Positions 21,286 to 35,420 are shown, counted from the first letter of the stretch. The stretch: 64,000 nt of DNA from Unio delphinus (GCA_029339505.1 JAQISU010000123.1:496001-560000), one strand, 5' to 3'. Notes: a model not told the origin generated them from the sequence alone. Program-made: numbers and translations.

Positions 21286-22549
21286 ACAATGAATGTCGCT
21301 GTGGTTGCGATTCCCGCGACACCCAGACCAGCGGTAGTTAGCCACTGCGTTTGTACAAATAGCATCTACTAACACACACACACGTTTGTTCTTCACAAGT
21401 GCCGACGTTTCTTTTTGGTGATTTGATCTCAAGGATATGATAACAAAGACTAATTACTCGACAGTGTTGCCTTGTTCAGGTGCAACGTGCACATGCACTT
21501 CTAATTACAGCTATTGCGCAATCAACGAATCGTAGAAAATATCCTCGAGGGTGGAATCTTTATTTCTTCGGAGATTATTCGGTATTCAGGACGGCATTAC
21601 ATCCGTTTAAAACCAAACTGATTAAAACAGTAAATACTGTCTGATAAAAACTATCCTTGTCATCACCCAAAAACTATTACCAGGAGAAGTGCATCTTTGT
21701 TGAATAACTGTCGAGTACTTTGTATTCTTATGGTTAGTCAATAACTATGCAACAATCAACGAGGAACACAATAGGGGTGGATTTATCGGTGATCGAACCA
21801 CCAGAAATAGTGAATTTCTTTATGCAAATATTTTTGTTTGAGATGATTCATTATCTACGGGAGATGTTTAACAGGTTTAGATTATACAATCTCAAGGACA
21901 TGATAGATTTTTGTTAGTGTTGGAAGATCAGGAAACAGTTGTTCATATTCACATAATATCCGATTTAGTTCACTCTTTTCCTGTGGCTGTAAATAGAAAG
22001 GTTTCTGGCTAGAATGTTTTAATTTAAAGATTGATTAAGTCAAACATCCTTTTGTCAGATTACACTCCATCGTGTACATCCTCACTTTGTGTGTCAGGTA
22101 CTGCTAAATTGACTGAATGATTAACTTGGATAAATATACTCCTTTAACAATTTATATGACACATTATTTTCTGTTTCTGCTTCGTATTAATTTTTTTCAC
22201 GTAATTTAAGTCATTTACTTTCTTTTCGATTGTATAGAGACCATATAATTTAAACCGAAGAGGATTTTGAAGTATGGACAAGAGAACCAGACCTGTACCA
22301 CCAGGCTGAAATCTCTTTTATTTTCTATATGTCATCGTTAACTTCAATTATGACTGAGTCGAGTGAATAGCAGTAGTTCCTGCAACTTCAAACAATTTTG
22401 CCAAAGTGAGGAAAGTATTTTAATCTACCGCTTTGTCTTTTAAACGGGATACTAACCTAATATGTATGGTAACATCTAAACCTGAACTTGTATATAATGG
22501 TGAGGTTTTGCCGTCCAGTTCTAATTCTTTTAATCCATGTTGATACCCC

Positions 22550-22598
<49 letters not shown>

Positions 22599-23599
22599 CA
22601 TCTCTCTGCATTTGCTTTTCTTTTTTCTTTCTGTGTATGTAACTCTCCCTGCATGTGCATTTGCCACTCCTTTAACTCTTTATAAACAAATTAGACAATT
22701 GCATTTCCGTAATTTTTTTCTGTAGCCGAAGCTTTCGTAATTCCATGTTCATCTGGGTTTCTTAAACTACAATTCCTTAAAATTTCTTATTCAAACCAGA
22801 TACATACTTATTATTCAAATAAAAATCTCTATAATTCCAAGAGTGTTTCTTCCACCAAATTATTGAATCAGAATATTCTTTACCTCCTGTTTTGTTAAAG
22901 CTACTTTCGCTTGGGGAAAAAAGTGTAATGCCTGGCAAGCTCAAATCAACCCGTATTTTGTCAAAGACACTAACCCTTCCTGTGTAGGTATTAAAACAAA
23001 CTTTACAAGGCATTTATTGAAATTCATTTTTAAAAAAAAATATATCCATAATTTACAAAGCGAAAGTATAAAAGGAGCTTTCGGTATTGTGGATCAAATC
23101 GCTTGTATAAACTGGTCATTGTCAGTGAACAGTTCCAAATTTCGACTTTGGTTTTATACAAAAATACGCTCGATGTCAGGCTCAATGATGAGCATTGCGC
23201 GGGATCGTGCTTCTAATTCTGAATCACCAGCCAGCCGAAGCACATCTGTTCTCAAGTGCCTATAGTGATAGTCACCCAAACCTAAAAACGATCCTTGTCA
23301 TTCCCTGCAAAGTTGCACAGATGTAGTCACGGAATTGTATGAACCTTTTATTTAAATACATGTACTAGAGTTTCGTTTTCGGTGTACAACGATACCCAAA
23401 ATAGTGAGTTCGGTCCATTCTATGCCGCACGTGCTAAGTGATTTCGATGGGAAGAACTGAATGCCTTCAGTGCAAAGACAATATCTGTGTATAAATGCAT
23501 CACCGTAGTTAAAGCTTTTTATATTACGGATAGTCTTGTTAGTGAGAGGGTCTACTACAAGGACTTGCACATCTTCAGCTGTTGAGATATGTTAAGTTA

Positions 23600-23702
<103 letters not shown>

Positions 23703-24000
23703 TACTACCACATCTATTTGTATATGTTTGCTATGTAGCTTTGATTGACGCAGTATAATGAACATATTTATATTCGTGTCTGAGACTAGCAAAGGAGTTA
23801 TATTAGTAATATAAAGCTACATTTTTAAGAAAAGTTTAGCACAGTAGGATTCTTATCGGGCAGGGTTAGGTTTATTTCTGAACTTGTTGTTTTGTAATTA
23901 TTGTGCCGATAATGTAATCTGAATAACTTACTGTGTATAACGTTATTGCTTTTTTAAGCCCGTGTCATGTATAGTACACGGTATTGGATATATTTTCAGT

Positions 24001-24145
24001 TGTGTAGAGCAGCTGTAGAGCTATGTTTCGCTGTCTATAACCATGTAGAGCAGTGTAGAGCTATGTAGAGCAGCGTAGAGCTATGTAGAGCAGTGTAGAG
24101 CTATGTAGAGCTGTGTATAACTGCATAGTGCCGTCTAGAGTATAT
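24001..24145. repeat. Minisatellite GTAGAGCTATGTAGAGCA
   Basis: About seven imperfect copies of a 20-21-bp unit built from GTAGAGC(T/A) words. No gene. Confidence 0.75.
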
Positions 24146-24904
24146 GGAGCGACCAGTGGGTTTGAAGCGTCCAGGGTGTCTAGAGTAACCAGATCGACCC
24201 GAGCGTTCGAAATGATTGGAGTGATCGAGGTCGACGTGGTGCAAGTTCTAAAGCCAACCACATGATTTAACCGTGGCAGCCGTGGAGCTGAAATAAAGTG
24301 TGCTGAAGACAGAGTATATCTCCTTACAATTAATATTGTAGCCGTGGGCTAATTTTGGTGTTCGTAAAACCTATTCTATTTTTCGGGACTGTAAAGATAA
24401 ATTGTATATCGGTCCATTTTTGTTTGTTTGCGTAATTTCGCTATGTGAGTGAATTTATTTAACAACATGACTAAAATTCTACTTTGTTTGTTAGCTGAGT
24501 AAACTATATCCATCTTTTTTATTGTTAAATCACTGTGAATCATTGACCTGTTGTCTTTGTATTTGGTAAGGTAATTTATTTGTATTTTTCATTATTACAT
24601 TCTTAGGTTAATTAATCCAATATTTGGATTATGTATACACGCACGTATTCATAATTAATTGCTCATTCATGTCATTCATTATTAATCATTGTATTTATAT
24701 ATCATCGTCAAAAGTGTTATATTGTGAATCCGGAAATTCCACACGGTTATCTTGTTACAATATGTATCTCCAGCGATTAATTGAAAAACTGCAGCGAACT
24801 GATAAATTGTAACTGACCAACTCGAACAGTCGTTACTTTTTCTTTATTGGTGGGTATTACACTTATTGGTGAGATCGATACATTTGTATCTATATTATTA
24901 AGTG

Positions 24905-25590
24905 ACCATCATATACATGCAGGCTATAAAGCAACATACTCATGTAGGTTATGAAGCATGATAATCATGTAGGCTATGAAACATTACACTCATGTATGAC
25001 GCATCATACTCATGCACGAATCATCATACACATACAGACTATGAAACATTACACTCATGTATGACGCATCATACTTATGTCTGAAGTATCATACTCATGC
25101 ATGTTATGGTTATATAAAACATTATACTCATATGTAAAGCATCATACTCATGCAGGTTACGAAGCATCATACTCATGCTGGTTATATAAAGCATTATACT
25201 CATCTATGAAGCATCATACTCATGCAGGATATGAAGCATCATACTCATGCTTGTTATATAAAGCATTGTACTCCTGTGTGAAGCATTATACTCATGCAGG
25301 TTATGAAGTATCATACTCATGCTGGTTATATAAAGCATTATACTCATCTATGAAGCATCATACTCATGCTGCTTATATAAAGCATTGTATTCCTGTGTGA
25401 AGCATCATAATCATGTTGGTTATATAAAGCATTGTACTCCTGTGTGAAGCATTATACTCAAGCTGGTTATATAAAGCATTATACTCGTGTGTGAAACATT
25501 ATACTTATGCAGGTTATGAAGTATCATACTCATGCTGGTTATATAAAGCATTATACTCGTGTGTGAAGCATCATACTCATGCAGGTTACG
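24905..25590. repeat. Minisatellite of GAAGCATCATACTCATGC units
   Basis: About 18 imperfect units of 36-40 bp in which GAAGCAT(C/T)ATACTCATG alternates with GGTTATATAAAGCATT. The longer higher-order unit is about 110-115 bp. The open frames across it (repeated HTHAGYE and YKALYS peptides) exist because the unit happens to be open; they show no sign of being a real gene. Confidence 0.85.
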
Positions 25591-25599
25591 GAGCACTCC

Positions 25600-26520
25600 T
25601 GTTTACGCGCCTATATCGTGGCGATGATCACGAACTTCAAACCTTTGAGTTCCATCGCCATCACTGGCATGAAAGTGCGTTGCTGTTTTGTATTGATTCG
25701 GCCTCAGTAACGTGCATGGTCTGCGAAAAAATTTTGTGTACAAAATACATACATACAACGCCTACATGTAAATATTATACCGTTCTGTTCACTGTGTCAA
25801 TACACCAGTTTGGGTAAAATCCTTTATCAACGCATAATGATACCGTAACACTGAGTGATTTCTGTTTAACAATAACACATTAATGATGTACTTCACGCAT
25901 CTCACATTGAGTAGTCGAATCAAATGCAAGCTTTTCTTCATATAAAGACGTTAATAGCGATATCTGGTATAAACCCATTCAAATATACAGATATTAGCAA
26001 CAAAAACGGGGAATTCGATGTTTCTAAAGCTCAGTTCGCCCAGACATTGTTTGCATTATCTAGGCGTATCAGTAGTGTGGCTTGCATGATCCTACGCGGA
26101 CAAAAGCACCAATTCAATTCAATGGTTGTCGTTGGTTTTTACCTTGATGTCAACCCGCGATGGAATACTGGATTGTAACTCGATCCGTAAATAGGTTTAT
26201 ATATGGAAATATGCATTAGAACTACCGAACATCTGGAAAGGATCCATCCCGAACCTATCGTGCAGCCTTTCTGAAACTCTAGAGAATCAGTGCATGACTT
26301 TTATTCGTTTCAATATTGAATGTCAAACCGTTTTTATTGCTGTAAACTACTCGGGCATCAGCACGAACTCGCGTCTGTCGTGTTATAAAGATGGTGCAAA
26401 GCCATTTTGGTTACATGGCGAATCAAGGTATATTGCGCATTAAGAACAATAACAACCTTGAATCCTGTCTCTCCCACGTGCTGTAATGCACAGTCTCACA
26501 CACAGAGACTCGAATCGTTG
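25600..26520. other. No supportable gene
   Basis: Less repetitive, with slightly higher GC at 25600-25700 and 26390-26530. An 84-codon ORF at 25924-26178 has no recognisable motif. Confidence 0.35.
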
Positions 26521-26529
26521 CTTACAATT

Positions 26530-26765
26530 TACCTGTCATACACGTACTATATAATAACTAAAAGGGAGGACACTTCTCTTAGTTCTCGTGCGACCCATTT
26601 AAGACTAAACGCTGTTATTTCAATATACTTTTTGCATAGCGTAATAAATTTGGTACCGATATTTAGCTCAAGCAATTCGACTTTTGTATGCATATCCAAA
26701 GTTTGGCTTACTATCATACCTGACCATTTTCCCACGCTACTGTTCGACATGCGATTGCTTTTGCT
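26530..26765 (+). repeat. Interspersed repeat D, uninterrupted copy
   Basis: The sequence from ACTATATAATAACTA through GCATAGCGTAATAAATTTGG to CATTTTCCCACGCTACTGTT aligns with 38610-38629 plus 39614-39835, where a 984-bp element interrupts it. This copy is the empty site. Confidence 0.75.
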
Positions 26766-27534
26766 TAATCAAATTTGACAATAGCCAACGAGAATTTACC
26801 CCAGTGCTTTTGCAGTTCATCTTCTGTAGTGTTGAACAACATTTCACACAAGGAATCGAGTGTAGATGTAATTATTATATCAATACTAAATGCATCTCCA
26901 TAACTGATTTGCTCAATACTACATTCACTATCACTGATAACGTACTCACTACACTCAGTATCTTATGCTGATGACAATCTTTAATCTCAGTGACTTAAAC
27001 TTCTCTTGCATAATATTATACTGTGTCTTCTCTGTGATTGTATTATAAGCTTATTTTTTGAATACGGTACACGAGTCATTATTTTAATAGGTGTTTCCAG
27101 ATAGTTATTTGCAAAATAATAAATCTTTTGAGCCTTCTGAGCTTCTTTGACAAATTTGTATGACGCATTTAAGTGAAATAGTAATATTTTTCTCTGACGT
27201 TACAAACACTCCATTATGCGGTTAATATGATTTCGCTAGTAGAGACGCTGATAAATATATTCAAAATAATAAACACGTCAATCTGTGATGCTTTCGCCTC
27301 CTGTATCTAATGCGGCAGTAATTGTATAATATAATCTATTTTCGCGTTAAAGGAAACAATGTATGTGAAATATATTGTATTAAAATATAACCACATAAGA
27401 TATTCTCACATCTTGAAAACAGTAACAGCAAAATGATTGACATGACTATGATTAATAATAATCCTACCCTCTTGATGTTTTGGTCTAATATATTTTTACA
27501 CAGAAAGAATCTCTACAAAATACATCAATTTGCT

Positions 27535-28760
27535 GTATGTCATGGTTACTCGCGGGTTATGAGCGTTATTCGTATAGTATTCCACAAGCCCTACCTGTCA
27601 AAGGGTAAGTGTTAAGTCCCATATAATAATAATAACTCTAACCCACTCCCGTTTGATACTCGATATCTAAGAGATGACCGCCCTAGATATAATTTCCCGG
27701 TTCAAGTATTGGAATAGATATGGTAAACTGAGCAGGTATATTGAACAAACAACTCCGAGCCACCGTAAAGATAAAAAAACAATTTAATCAAATACATACA
27801 CATTTATGAAACTTCCTTTCATTAGGAATACACGCGGTTTAGAAATACAACTTTCGCTGAATTACAATAAAATTTGAAATAGATTTAAACAAATTAGCCG
27901 TTCTATTACTGATAGGTTTAAATCATCATTGGATCGAGTGGTACAATCGAAGTCAATGACTTGTTCGATTTTCATAACCTGTTATTCTCGGTCCTCGTTC
28001 ACTGTTCAATCAATGTCGTTTCAAGAAGTCGCTGTCTCGTCCAATTTCTAGATACTCTGCACTCGTGGATGTTTCCGCTTGATTCCGGACTTGTCCACTG
28101 TCTCATGCGTACACTGCAATTTCCGTCTCTCCCAATTTCTTTTCCCAAAGTTTACGTCGCTATTCCCGTAACTTCACGATCTTCGCAAAAAAAACTACCT
28201 TCTTCTTTTGTGTTTTTGGTGTGTCACTCAACCGTTGGTTTGGCGGTTTTCGACCACGCTTCCTTACGAATGTATTTCTCTCAAATAACATCCGGAGTCC
28301 TTACTAAATAATTCTACCTCTGGCTCTATTAGAGAGCAATGTCAAGACTAACCTTTAATTTCACTAGGCCGTTATTATGTTCTAAAGATCGTCGTGCGAA
28401 AACATACCCCTTTCTTCCGTGACCAATCAAAATCAAATGTATTTTCTCCTGCTTTCCTCTGAAAAGTCGCTTACGTCATGGTCAATATGACATGCTTGGT
28501 TTTAAGTAACATAATCCCTTCATTTTCTCAATTCTGACACTTTCCGTGAGAAATGAAACTTTAAAATGTCGCCAGCAATCAGCCCAGCTGCTGAATAAAC
28601 ACGGTTTAATTAGAACGACGGTCGTACTAGACTCTACATACACCCCTTTAGCATAGCGTGTCATCATAAATCTAACTAATGGCTAGCTGCCCTCAACTAA
28701 TGTCTAATTAACAGATCGACTGAAATTTGCCACTTCACACTGGAGAGCCACGATTAATAA
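27535..28760 (+). repeat. Interspersed family C, copy 2
   Basis: 27541-27610 matches 30551-30625 (GGGTTATGAGCGTTATTCGT and CACCTGTCAAAGGGTAAGTG-like). 27968-28175 matches 30712-30905 (CGCTGTCTCGTCCAATTTCT). 28275-28740 matches 31685-32140 (AACATCCGGAGTCCTTACTA and the GTCGCCAGCA..CTGCTGAATAAACACGG region). Confidence 0.65.
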
Positions 28761-29212
28761 TAAAGTGCTGGCCTGATCGTCACAATCAGTGTACTTACTT
28801 CACTTGGATACTCTCACACGAGGCTCACAACGGGCTCGTGTGCACTTGAATAAATCATTCACGTGCGTCTGATAAAAATGTAAAGTAATTCAGGTAAAGA
28901 GGAGTTTTACTTATATCAGTAGGAACAATCCACCGATTGTAAAGCAATTTCCTCACATCAAAATTGACATAAAATGATATTCAAACAAATTGACTGCAAT
29001 GGCTTCTTTGGCGTTTTATAACTTGTTTAGACTGATATGGTCATTTACGAAAAAGCAGCACATCTAGTGTACATCGTGACATGGCAGGTATGTTCCTCAT
29101 CCAGGGAAACACATCTTTATGCGATCCGTGTGATCGGATAGACATAAGCGTTGGCAAAGGCGGGAGGCAATAGAGAGAAATTGTTCCTTTTGGCAATTAT
29201 ATATTTATATAT

Positions 29213-29600
29213 TGTTACTACTCTATAGTTAAAAAATTAGTAAGAGAAAGAAACAAAACCAACAATGATTTTTTTAAAACTTAACCAATAATTTAATTAT
29301 GAAGTTATAAAGGAAATTGTGAGAGGAACGTTCAGTATTAAGAAGTGAATCCAAATGAATCCTCAAATAGTCCTATGCAAGTCCAAAAAATTAAAAGTTC
29401 CGTATAATTTCAGAACAGGAAATGTACTGATCCGCTGAGAATCGTGATTTACACAAAATGACGTTGTCTAGATCTCATCTGAATAGTTCTCAGTAGCTCC
29501 AAAATAATAGTATAGTCCAAAAATTAGTACTTTTTATTTCCAGCGAACAGTCCAGACAAATGATTTTACTCTCAAGTAAGATATAAGCACCACATAAAAC
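29213..29600 (-). repeat. LTR-like interspersed repeat, copy 2 (partial)
   Basis: It begins TGTTACTACTCTATAGTT and shares the AAGAGAAAGAAACAAAACCA and AACAATGATTTTTT blocks with the 2894 copy and, reversed, with 60250-60384. The far end is not clear. Confidence 0.4.
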
Positions 29601-29659
29601 GTCTGCAGACTTGATGTTACAGCAAGAACAGAAGTAGCAATAAATGTGATTGCCTCTTC

Positions 29660-29748
<89 letters not shown>

Positions 29749-29937
29749 CTTCAAGAGTATATTACGATTATATGTCTCAACATACCCCACGTGACAGATC
29801 TTACTACTCAATCTAAAATACCTTTTGATGTGCCCCAACTTATCTAATAATAATTAACTCAGTTCTTCTAAGATACCACCTGGCGGATCTGTCCTGTATG
29901 ACAATGGTCGAATCTCGTAAACATATTTACTATGTGT

Positions 29938-30251
29938 GAATGTGATTAGGTTTTTTAAGGTAGCTTTAAAAAGAATCAGGGATATCGCTACGATATTCTG
30001 CAATGAGGCAGTTAATAGTGATGGTTAGCAATGGGGCATCATGCCACAGACATGTAGCATGATGTCCCACCCAGTCACATTATCCTGACACCAGGCTGAT
30101 CAGTCCTAACACTAACATCTTAATGCTGAGCGCCAAGCGAAGAAACTTAGTACCAATTTTGTAAGTCTTTGGTACGACTCTGCCGGGAATCGAACCCACA
30201 ACATTCCGCTTCCGCGGCGGGCGCATTTAACACTAGGCCTTTGGAGCGGTA
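29938..30251 (-). repeat. tRNA-headed SINE A, copy 1
   Basis: In reverse complement the head CCGCTCCAAAGGCCTAGTG (A-box-like) and GGGTTCGATTCCCGG (B box) are followed by the body with TCAGGATAATGTGACTGGG and GCATGATG. Pol III promoter boxes and about 310-bp length fit a tRNA-derived SINE. Confidence 0.8.
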
Positions 30252-30549
30252 ACATATTTACTTATAGTTTTCTTATTAGTAACTGTCAACACACAAGTCA
30301 GCATCTATTGATACATCTCTTTTGCAATTTTACGTTCTTTAGCTTTGCTTTGCCACTCCCCAGTAAACCTTCGGACAGACGCGCATGCCAATGTAATATT
30401 TTATACTTGCAAGCTAAAGTTAGAGACTACATCAGGTCACGTTACAGCTTTTCTAATAACCACTTTCTTCGTGGAAATTGTTTTAACGTAGTTTTAGATT
30501 AGGCATCAACGTAGTTGTTGTTCATTTATAATTTTTAAAATACATCGTG

Positions 30550-30657
30550 CTTGTCAGGTTACTCCCGGGTTATGAGCGTTATTCGTATAGTATTGTACAA
30601 GCCCCACCTGTCAAAGGGTAAGTGTCAAGTCACACTTGTCAAGGGGTATTGTACAAC

Positions 30658-30712
<55 letters not shown>

Positions 30713-32150
30713 TTTCATAACCTGCTATTCTCGACCCCGTCGCTGTTCGATTCAAGGTTGTTCTAGAAGACGCTGTCTCGTCCAATTTCTAGATAGTCTG
30801 CACTCGTGGAGGTTTCCGCTTGATTCCGGACTTGTCCACTGTATCATGCGTTCACTGCAATTTCCATCCCTCAATTCATTTTCCAAAGTTTACGTCGTTA
30901 TTCACGAACTTCCAAAAAGCTATTTTATTCCTTTCAAAAGAAAATTAAAACAACCTAAGTCTCTCGTTACTATGGTTACTGTTGAGACTTTCCATTATTC
31001 CTGGTTCGAGCAATCAGATATTTCTATCAGTGATAACAACTTTATGGCTAGTAATGAACAACACAATTCCTCAAATGAATGTAGTTAAGCACATTGTTAA
31101 TTCATTTTGCCTTGACCTAATACATTAATGTATTACACAGCGATGCGTTGAATTATGGCTCTGCCTTAATTTCCACAGCACATAAATCGTATGCATTGTC
31201 GTTAATTATCTATGAAATCAAAATTCGGTGAATTCATATGTATTCTTGTAAATCATTTACTAATGTAATACATTAAATTCTTAGAACATAATCATTCTTC
31301 AAACAAGATGATTCAAGATTTAACGTAACACTTCCTACTCATAACTCAGCATAGTATTTTTTACGACATAAATTAACACTATGTCATTCTTAACTAAGAA
31401 TTAAGGTAAGAATTCCAATTCATATTCAAAAGCACATTATTATACAATGTATCAAATGAATTCATGCAAGAACTTCCAATTCATAATACAAAACACATTA
31501 TTATACAAATGTATCAAATTAAATCAATTATACAAATGTATCAAAATCATGCAGACCTGTAAATTAAAGCAAACATCATATAAATTGCATCAACAATATA
31601 CATGGAACTGTGACAGTACCTTTGTGTTTTGGGCGTGTCTCCCTTAATTTTGGCAGTTTTCCCTGGACTATGATTTAATGGATGTACTTGTCTAAAATAA
31701 CATCCGGAGCCTTTACTAAATAATTCTACCCATGGCCTCTTTTTCAGAGCGATTTCAAGACTAAATTCTACTTTAGCTAGTGCGATATTATGTCCAACGA
31801 ATTTTCTTGGGAAAGCACACCCCTTATTTAACCGTGACCAATCAGAATCAAATGTATTTTCTCCAGCTTTTTCTAAAAGTCGCATACGTCATAGTCAATA
31901 TGACATGCCTGTTTTTAAGTAACAGAATCTCTGCATTTTCTCAATTCTGACACTTTTAGTGGGAAATGAAACTTTAAAATGTCGCCAGCAGTCCGTCGGC
32001 TGCTGAATAAACACGGTTTAATCAGGACAACGGTCGTACTAGATTCTACAGACACCCCTTTGACATAGCGTGTCGTCATAAATCTAACTAATGGCTAGCT
32101 GGCCACAACTAATGTTTAATTAATAGATTGACTGAAATTTGCCACTTCAT
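30550..32150 (+). repeat. Interspersed family C, copy 3
   Basis: The most complete copy: blocks shared with copy 2 (30551-30905 and 31685-32140) and with copy 1 (30930-31640). It contains an AAT microsatellite at 30661-30711. No coding region is recognised. Confidence 0.65.
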
Positions 32151-32494
32151 AGAGCTTATGCTTTGGTTATTCTTCGTTTTTCCTTTCAATGTTCACATTG
32201 ATGGAGAACAAAAATAGTGCATGTACTGATGAAATGATATTAAAATACACAGGAGAATATTGTAACAATATGATAACCTGTTTGTAAACATTACCACTTA
32301 GCGCGATCGTTACAAACTGATGCAGGCCCGGCTTTACATTCAACTAATTGCTGTTTAACAGCGAGCGCCAAACAGTTATATTGCTTTCTTGTTCTAAAGT
32401 AGCTAAGCATATATTGAGCAGGAAGGTACATCAATTAGTCAGAGATTAATAACCAGCTAGATTATAAAATATGATCTTGATATTTTAGACCCCT

Positions 32495-33012
32495 TGATTA
32501 ATGCGTCGGCCTTAGATGTGGGAGATCACGGGTTCGAACGCCGGTCAAGTCATACCAAAGGCTTATAAAATTATTCTTACAACTGTCTCGTTAGGCGCTC
32601 AGCATTAAGAGTGCATTGTTAGGTTGTTGTTGTAGGGTTTAACGCCATGTTTCAGCACAAGATATGTTATACATGGCGGCAGTTATAATGGTGGAAGAAG
32701 ATCCCGGAAAACCCTGGAAAGAACCACCTACCCACGCGATGCTACTGACATACTTTCTCACATGCCCACATTGGCCGAACCTCAGACTGGAATCCACGCA
32801 GGCAGAGGTGAGATGGAATGATCCGTAACGGTGAGCGCTGTAGACCATTCCTGGTTAGTGTTAGGAATGGTCGGCCTGGTATCAGAATAATGTGACTGGG
32901 TGGGAACTTCATGCTACATGTCTGCGCCATGATGCCCCCAATGCTAGATATCACTATAAACTGCCACACTGCATTCATCATAGCGTAATGGCTGAAATCT
33001 GTTTAAAGCTAT
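32495..33012 (+). repeat. SINE A, copy 2, interrupted by repeat B
   Basis: The head with GGGTTCGAACGCCGG and body to CAGCATTAAGAG is followed by a reversed repeat B (about 32618-32850). The SINE A body then resumes (GGTCGGCCTGGTATCAGAAT to GCTATGTTAAAAATACAAAT), followed by a CA microsatellite (33030-33068). Confidence 0.7.
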
Positions 33013-33025
33013 GTTAAAAATACAA

Positions 33026-33069
<44 letters not shown>

Positions 33070-33071
<2 letters not shown>

Positions 33072-34045
33072 TTATGGGGAAGATAGACATCAACGCCTCA
33101 CCCAATGCTTAACCGCTGAAATGATTGAACCAACCAAGCAACCAGCCAACAAACATAATGACATCAGCATATTATATTAAAGAATGAAGCAGTTTGAATG
33201 TTCAATATTTGTTCACGGGTTTGCCACAAATGTCAGCAATTTTTTCAGTGAGATGTTATAGGTGAATGTTATATCATATTTCTACACGTATTTGCTCCGC
33301 GGTGGAATAAAACATCTGTAAGAAGCCAACAATTTTGTTAGATCAAAACAGACACATATAATCATTGTATGTGTATTGTATGTTTTTTTTTCTCTTTTTA
33401 TCTCTCTCAACAAAACCCTGTCTTTTAACACACAATATACATGTAACGATTTCGCTTGTACGGAGAAGGCTAGCCTCCTTGTCGCATACCGTCACTCGAT
33501 ATTATCTGCACAGGGGCGTGAAATACGATCGTGTTCTCAAGCTCATTTGCGACCCCTAATTTTCTCTGATAGGCATACATATTCTAAAGTACATATCAGA
33601 ATCTTGAATAAGATATAAAGCAATATTTTGATTGTTAGATAGACATTCATCAGATACAAATGCGTGTTCAAACAAATACATGGACCCTTATGTTATTCAT
33701 ACTTTTTGAATGACGGCCATATTGTCGTAAAATGCTAAGCATAAAATCGCATTGATATTAACGCCTTACTCATGGCAGAATGTCAGTTTTTTAAATATTT
33801 ACATGTTTAATCTTTTTGTTTTATTTTATGATAATGATATGCTTATATCCTTCGATTCCTGTATGTCTGGCTGATACATCTCGTCTCTTCTCAGTTCGTA
33901 ACAAAATAGAACTATGAGTACAAGTTAGGATTAAATTTTTGGAGTAATTTGATCACTGAATGAATAGTAAATTTGGGTTTGGTAGTTCTTACACCATAAA
34001 ACCATCTCAGCAGGTGCAGAGTACCCTAAGAGAGAGTTATCGCCT

Positions 34046-34142
<97 letters not shown>

Positions 34143-34940
34143 GTGATAAATAAAGCAAAAGTTAGGACATATCAGCCCCTGATAGATGGAGAGAATTGAC
34201 CTAGATATAAACGAAGCTACGAAGCTTGAATTAAATGCCATTATATTGAATGAAAAGTCGGAATATGACGATTTTAAAGCAACATTCAAGTTCCAGAGCA
34301 GAGTTTTAATCTATGCAGATCACGCAGATAAAAGATAAGTCACCCTAAAAGACATAAAATTGTCCGTCATGTAGTATTGTTTACGAGTCCCATTGAATTA
34401 AAATGGATGTAATATGGAGCACAAACCTTTCTCAATAAAGCTGCAAAACCCCCATTTACCATATGTAACTATTAACTAAGGCTCTTTCTCAGATTGTTAT
34501 TATCAAATTGAATGTCATTTATTTGTTCCAGTTATTGGCTGCGAATATCAAACCGAACTATTACTTAGGATATGGAGTGGGTCAAGGTTATACGACCATT
34601 ATTTGAAATGTAGGTATGGCTTACAATCACACACATATAGTTAAAACACGTCACTAAATCGAAGCAAACTTATCGATGGATTAGTACTTCTAACGGCTTC
34701 GGTCGAGCAATGGCTCAATATACTTCGTTAGTTTTTGTTGTTTGTTTTTTCTTAAGCAAACTGAAACCGGCTCAATCCGGTATAAACCTTGCCACAACCG
34801 GTTCGTGGCGGTTTGCAGCGCTGGTCCGTAATTACATTGTCTAGCATAGTTCGTTATTTGCCCCAGGTCTTTGTATGCGCATTTCCCCTAAATAACTGAC
34901 TAGGTCAATATAGCTCACGTCAGGCATAGAAGCACCAAAT
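33070..34940. other. No supportable gene
   Basis: AT-rich sequence with a TA/CA compound microsatellite (34052-34142). Nothing else recognised. Confidence 0.45.
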
Positions 34941-35159
34941 GTGGAACGTCATGAACTGTACGTGATAAAGGGCGGATCGGTAATCATGTCCGATAATAAG
35001 AGCAGATACGTAGAGGAAGAAGAAAATACGACTGCATGTCGTAAATACGATCGGACAAATTGTTTAATGAAATCAAGTTTATTGATATGGCATAAGTTTA
35101 TCTACTTATTTTATGCCCATATTTATGTTGATCTACATATATATTGTTTTCCGTAGAAC

Positions 35160-35420
35160 TTGGCGATCATCAATTTGCGTACCTTTGTTATAGCACTTGA
35201 AATTATTTTTGTGATGCAATGTTATTGCCTTCGTGTACATGGCGAACTAAGACTAAATGGCGCCCTCGACGACAAAATTAGCCCAAAGAGGGTTTGGGCG
35301 CCCCAAGACGGCCGTGGCCGCTCCACCCATCTTAATATGCTACTGGTTGCGTATAAGTTAATTTTGTTTAAAGTTTTAAGATTATCAAAAAATATTTATA
35401 CGAAACACCATTTTACTTAG
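35160..35420 (+). CDS. Uncertain ORF with signal-peptide-like start
   Basis: The 86-codon ORF starts with a hydrophobic stretch (NLRTFVIALEIIFVMQCYCL) followed by a small-residue region (RVHGELRLNG), like a secretion signal with a plausible cleavage after VHG. A dibasic KR follows at about residue 43. GC content rises at 35240-35330. It could be a first exon of a secreted protein or chance. No domain, partner exon or splice donor was assigned. Confidence 0.2.
   Translation: MAIINLRTFVIALEIIFVMQCYCLRVHGELRLNGALDDKISPKRVWAPQDGRGRSTHLNMLLVAYKLILFKVLRLSKNIYTKHHFT

Noticed and set aside
22457..22725. Ser/Leu or Arg/Glu repeat ORFs on both strands
   Set aside because: They are translations of a CT/CA microsatellite.
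24905..25590. CRISPR-like array of regular repeats
   Set aside because: The units are contiguous and degenerate without unique spacers, and the genome is eukaryotic.
25077..25817. Repeat protein gene of about 100 codons
   Set aside because: It is a minisatellite; the frame is interrupted several times and no start, splice or domain evidence exists.
30170..30251. tRNA gene from the A and B boxes
   Set aside because: The boxes are the head of a SINE with a long body; the acceptor stem does not pair and the sequence is repeated in at least four other SINE copies.
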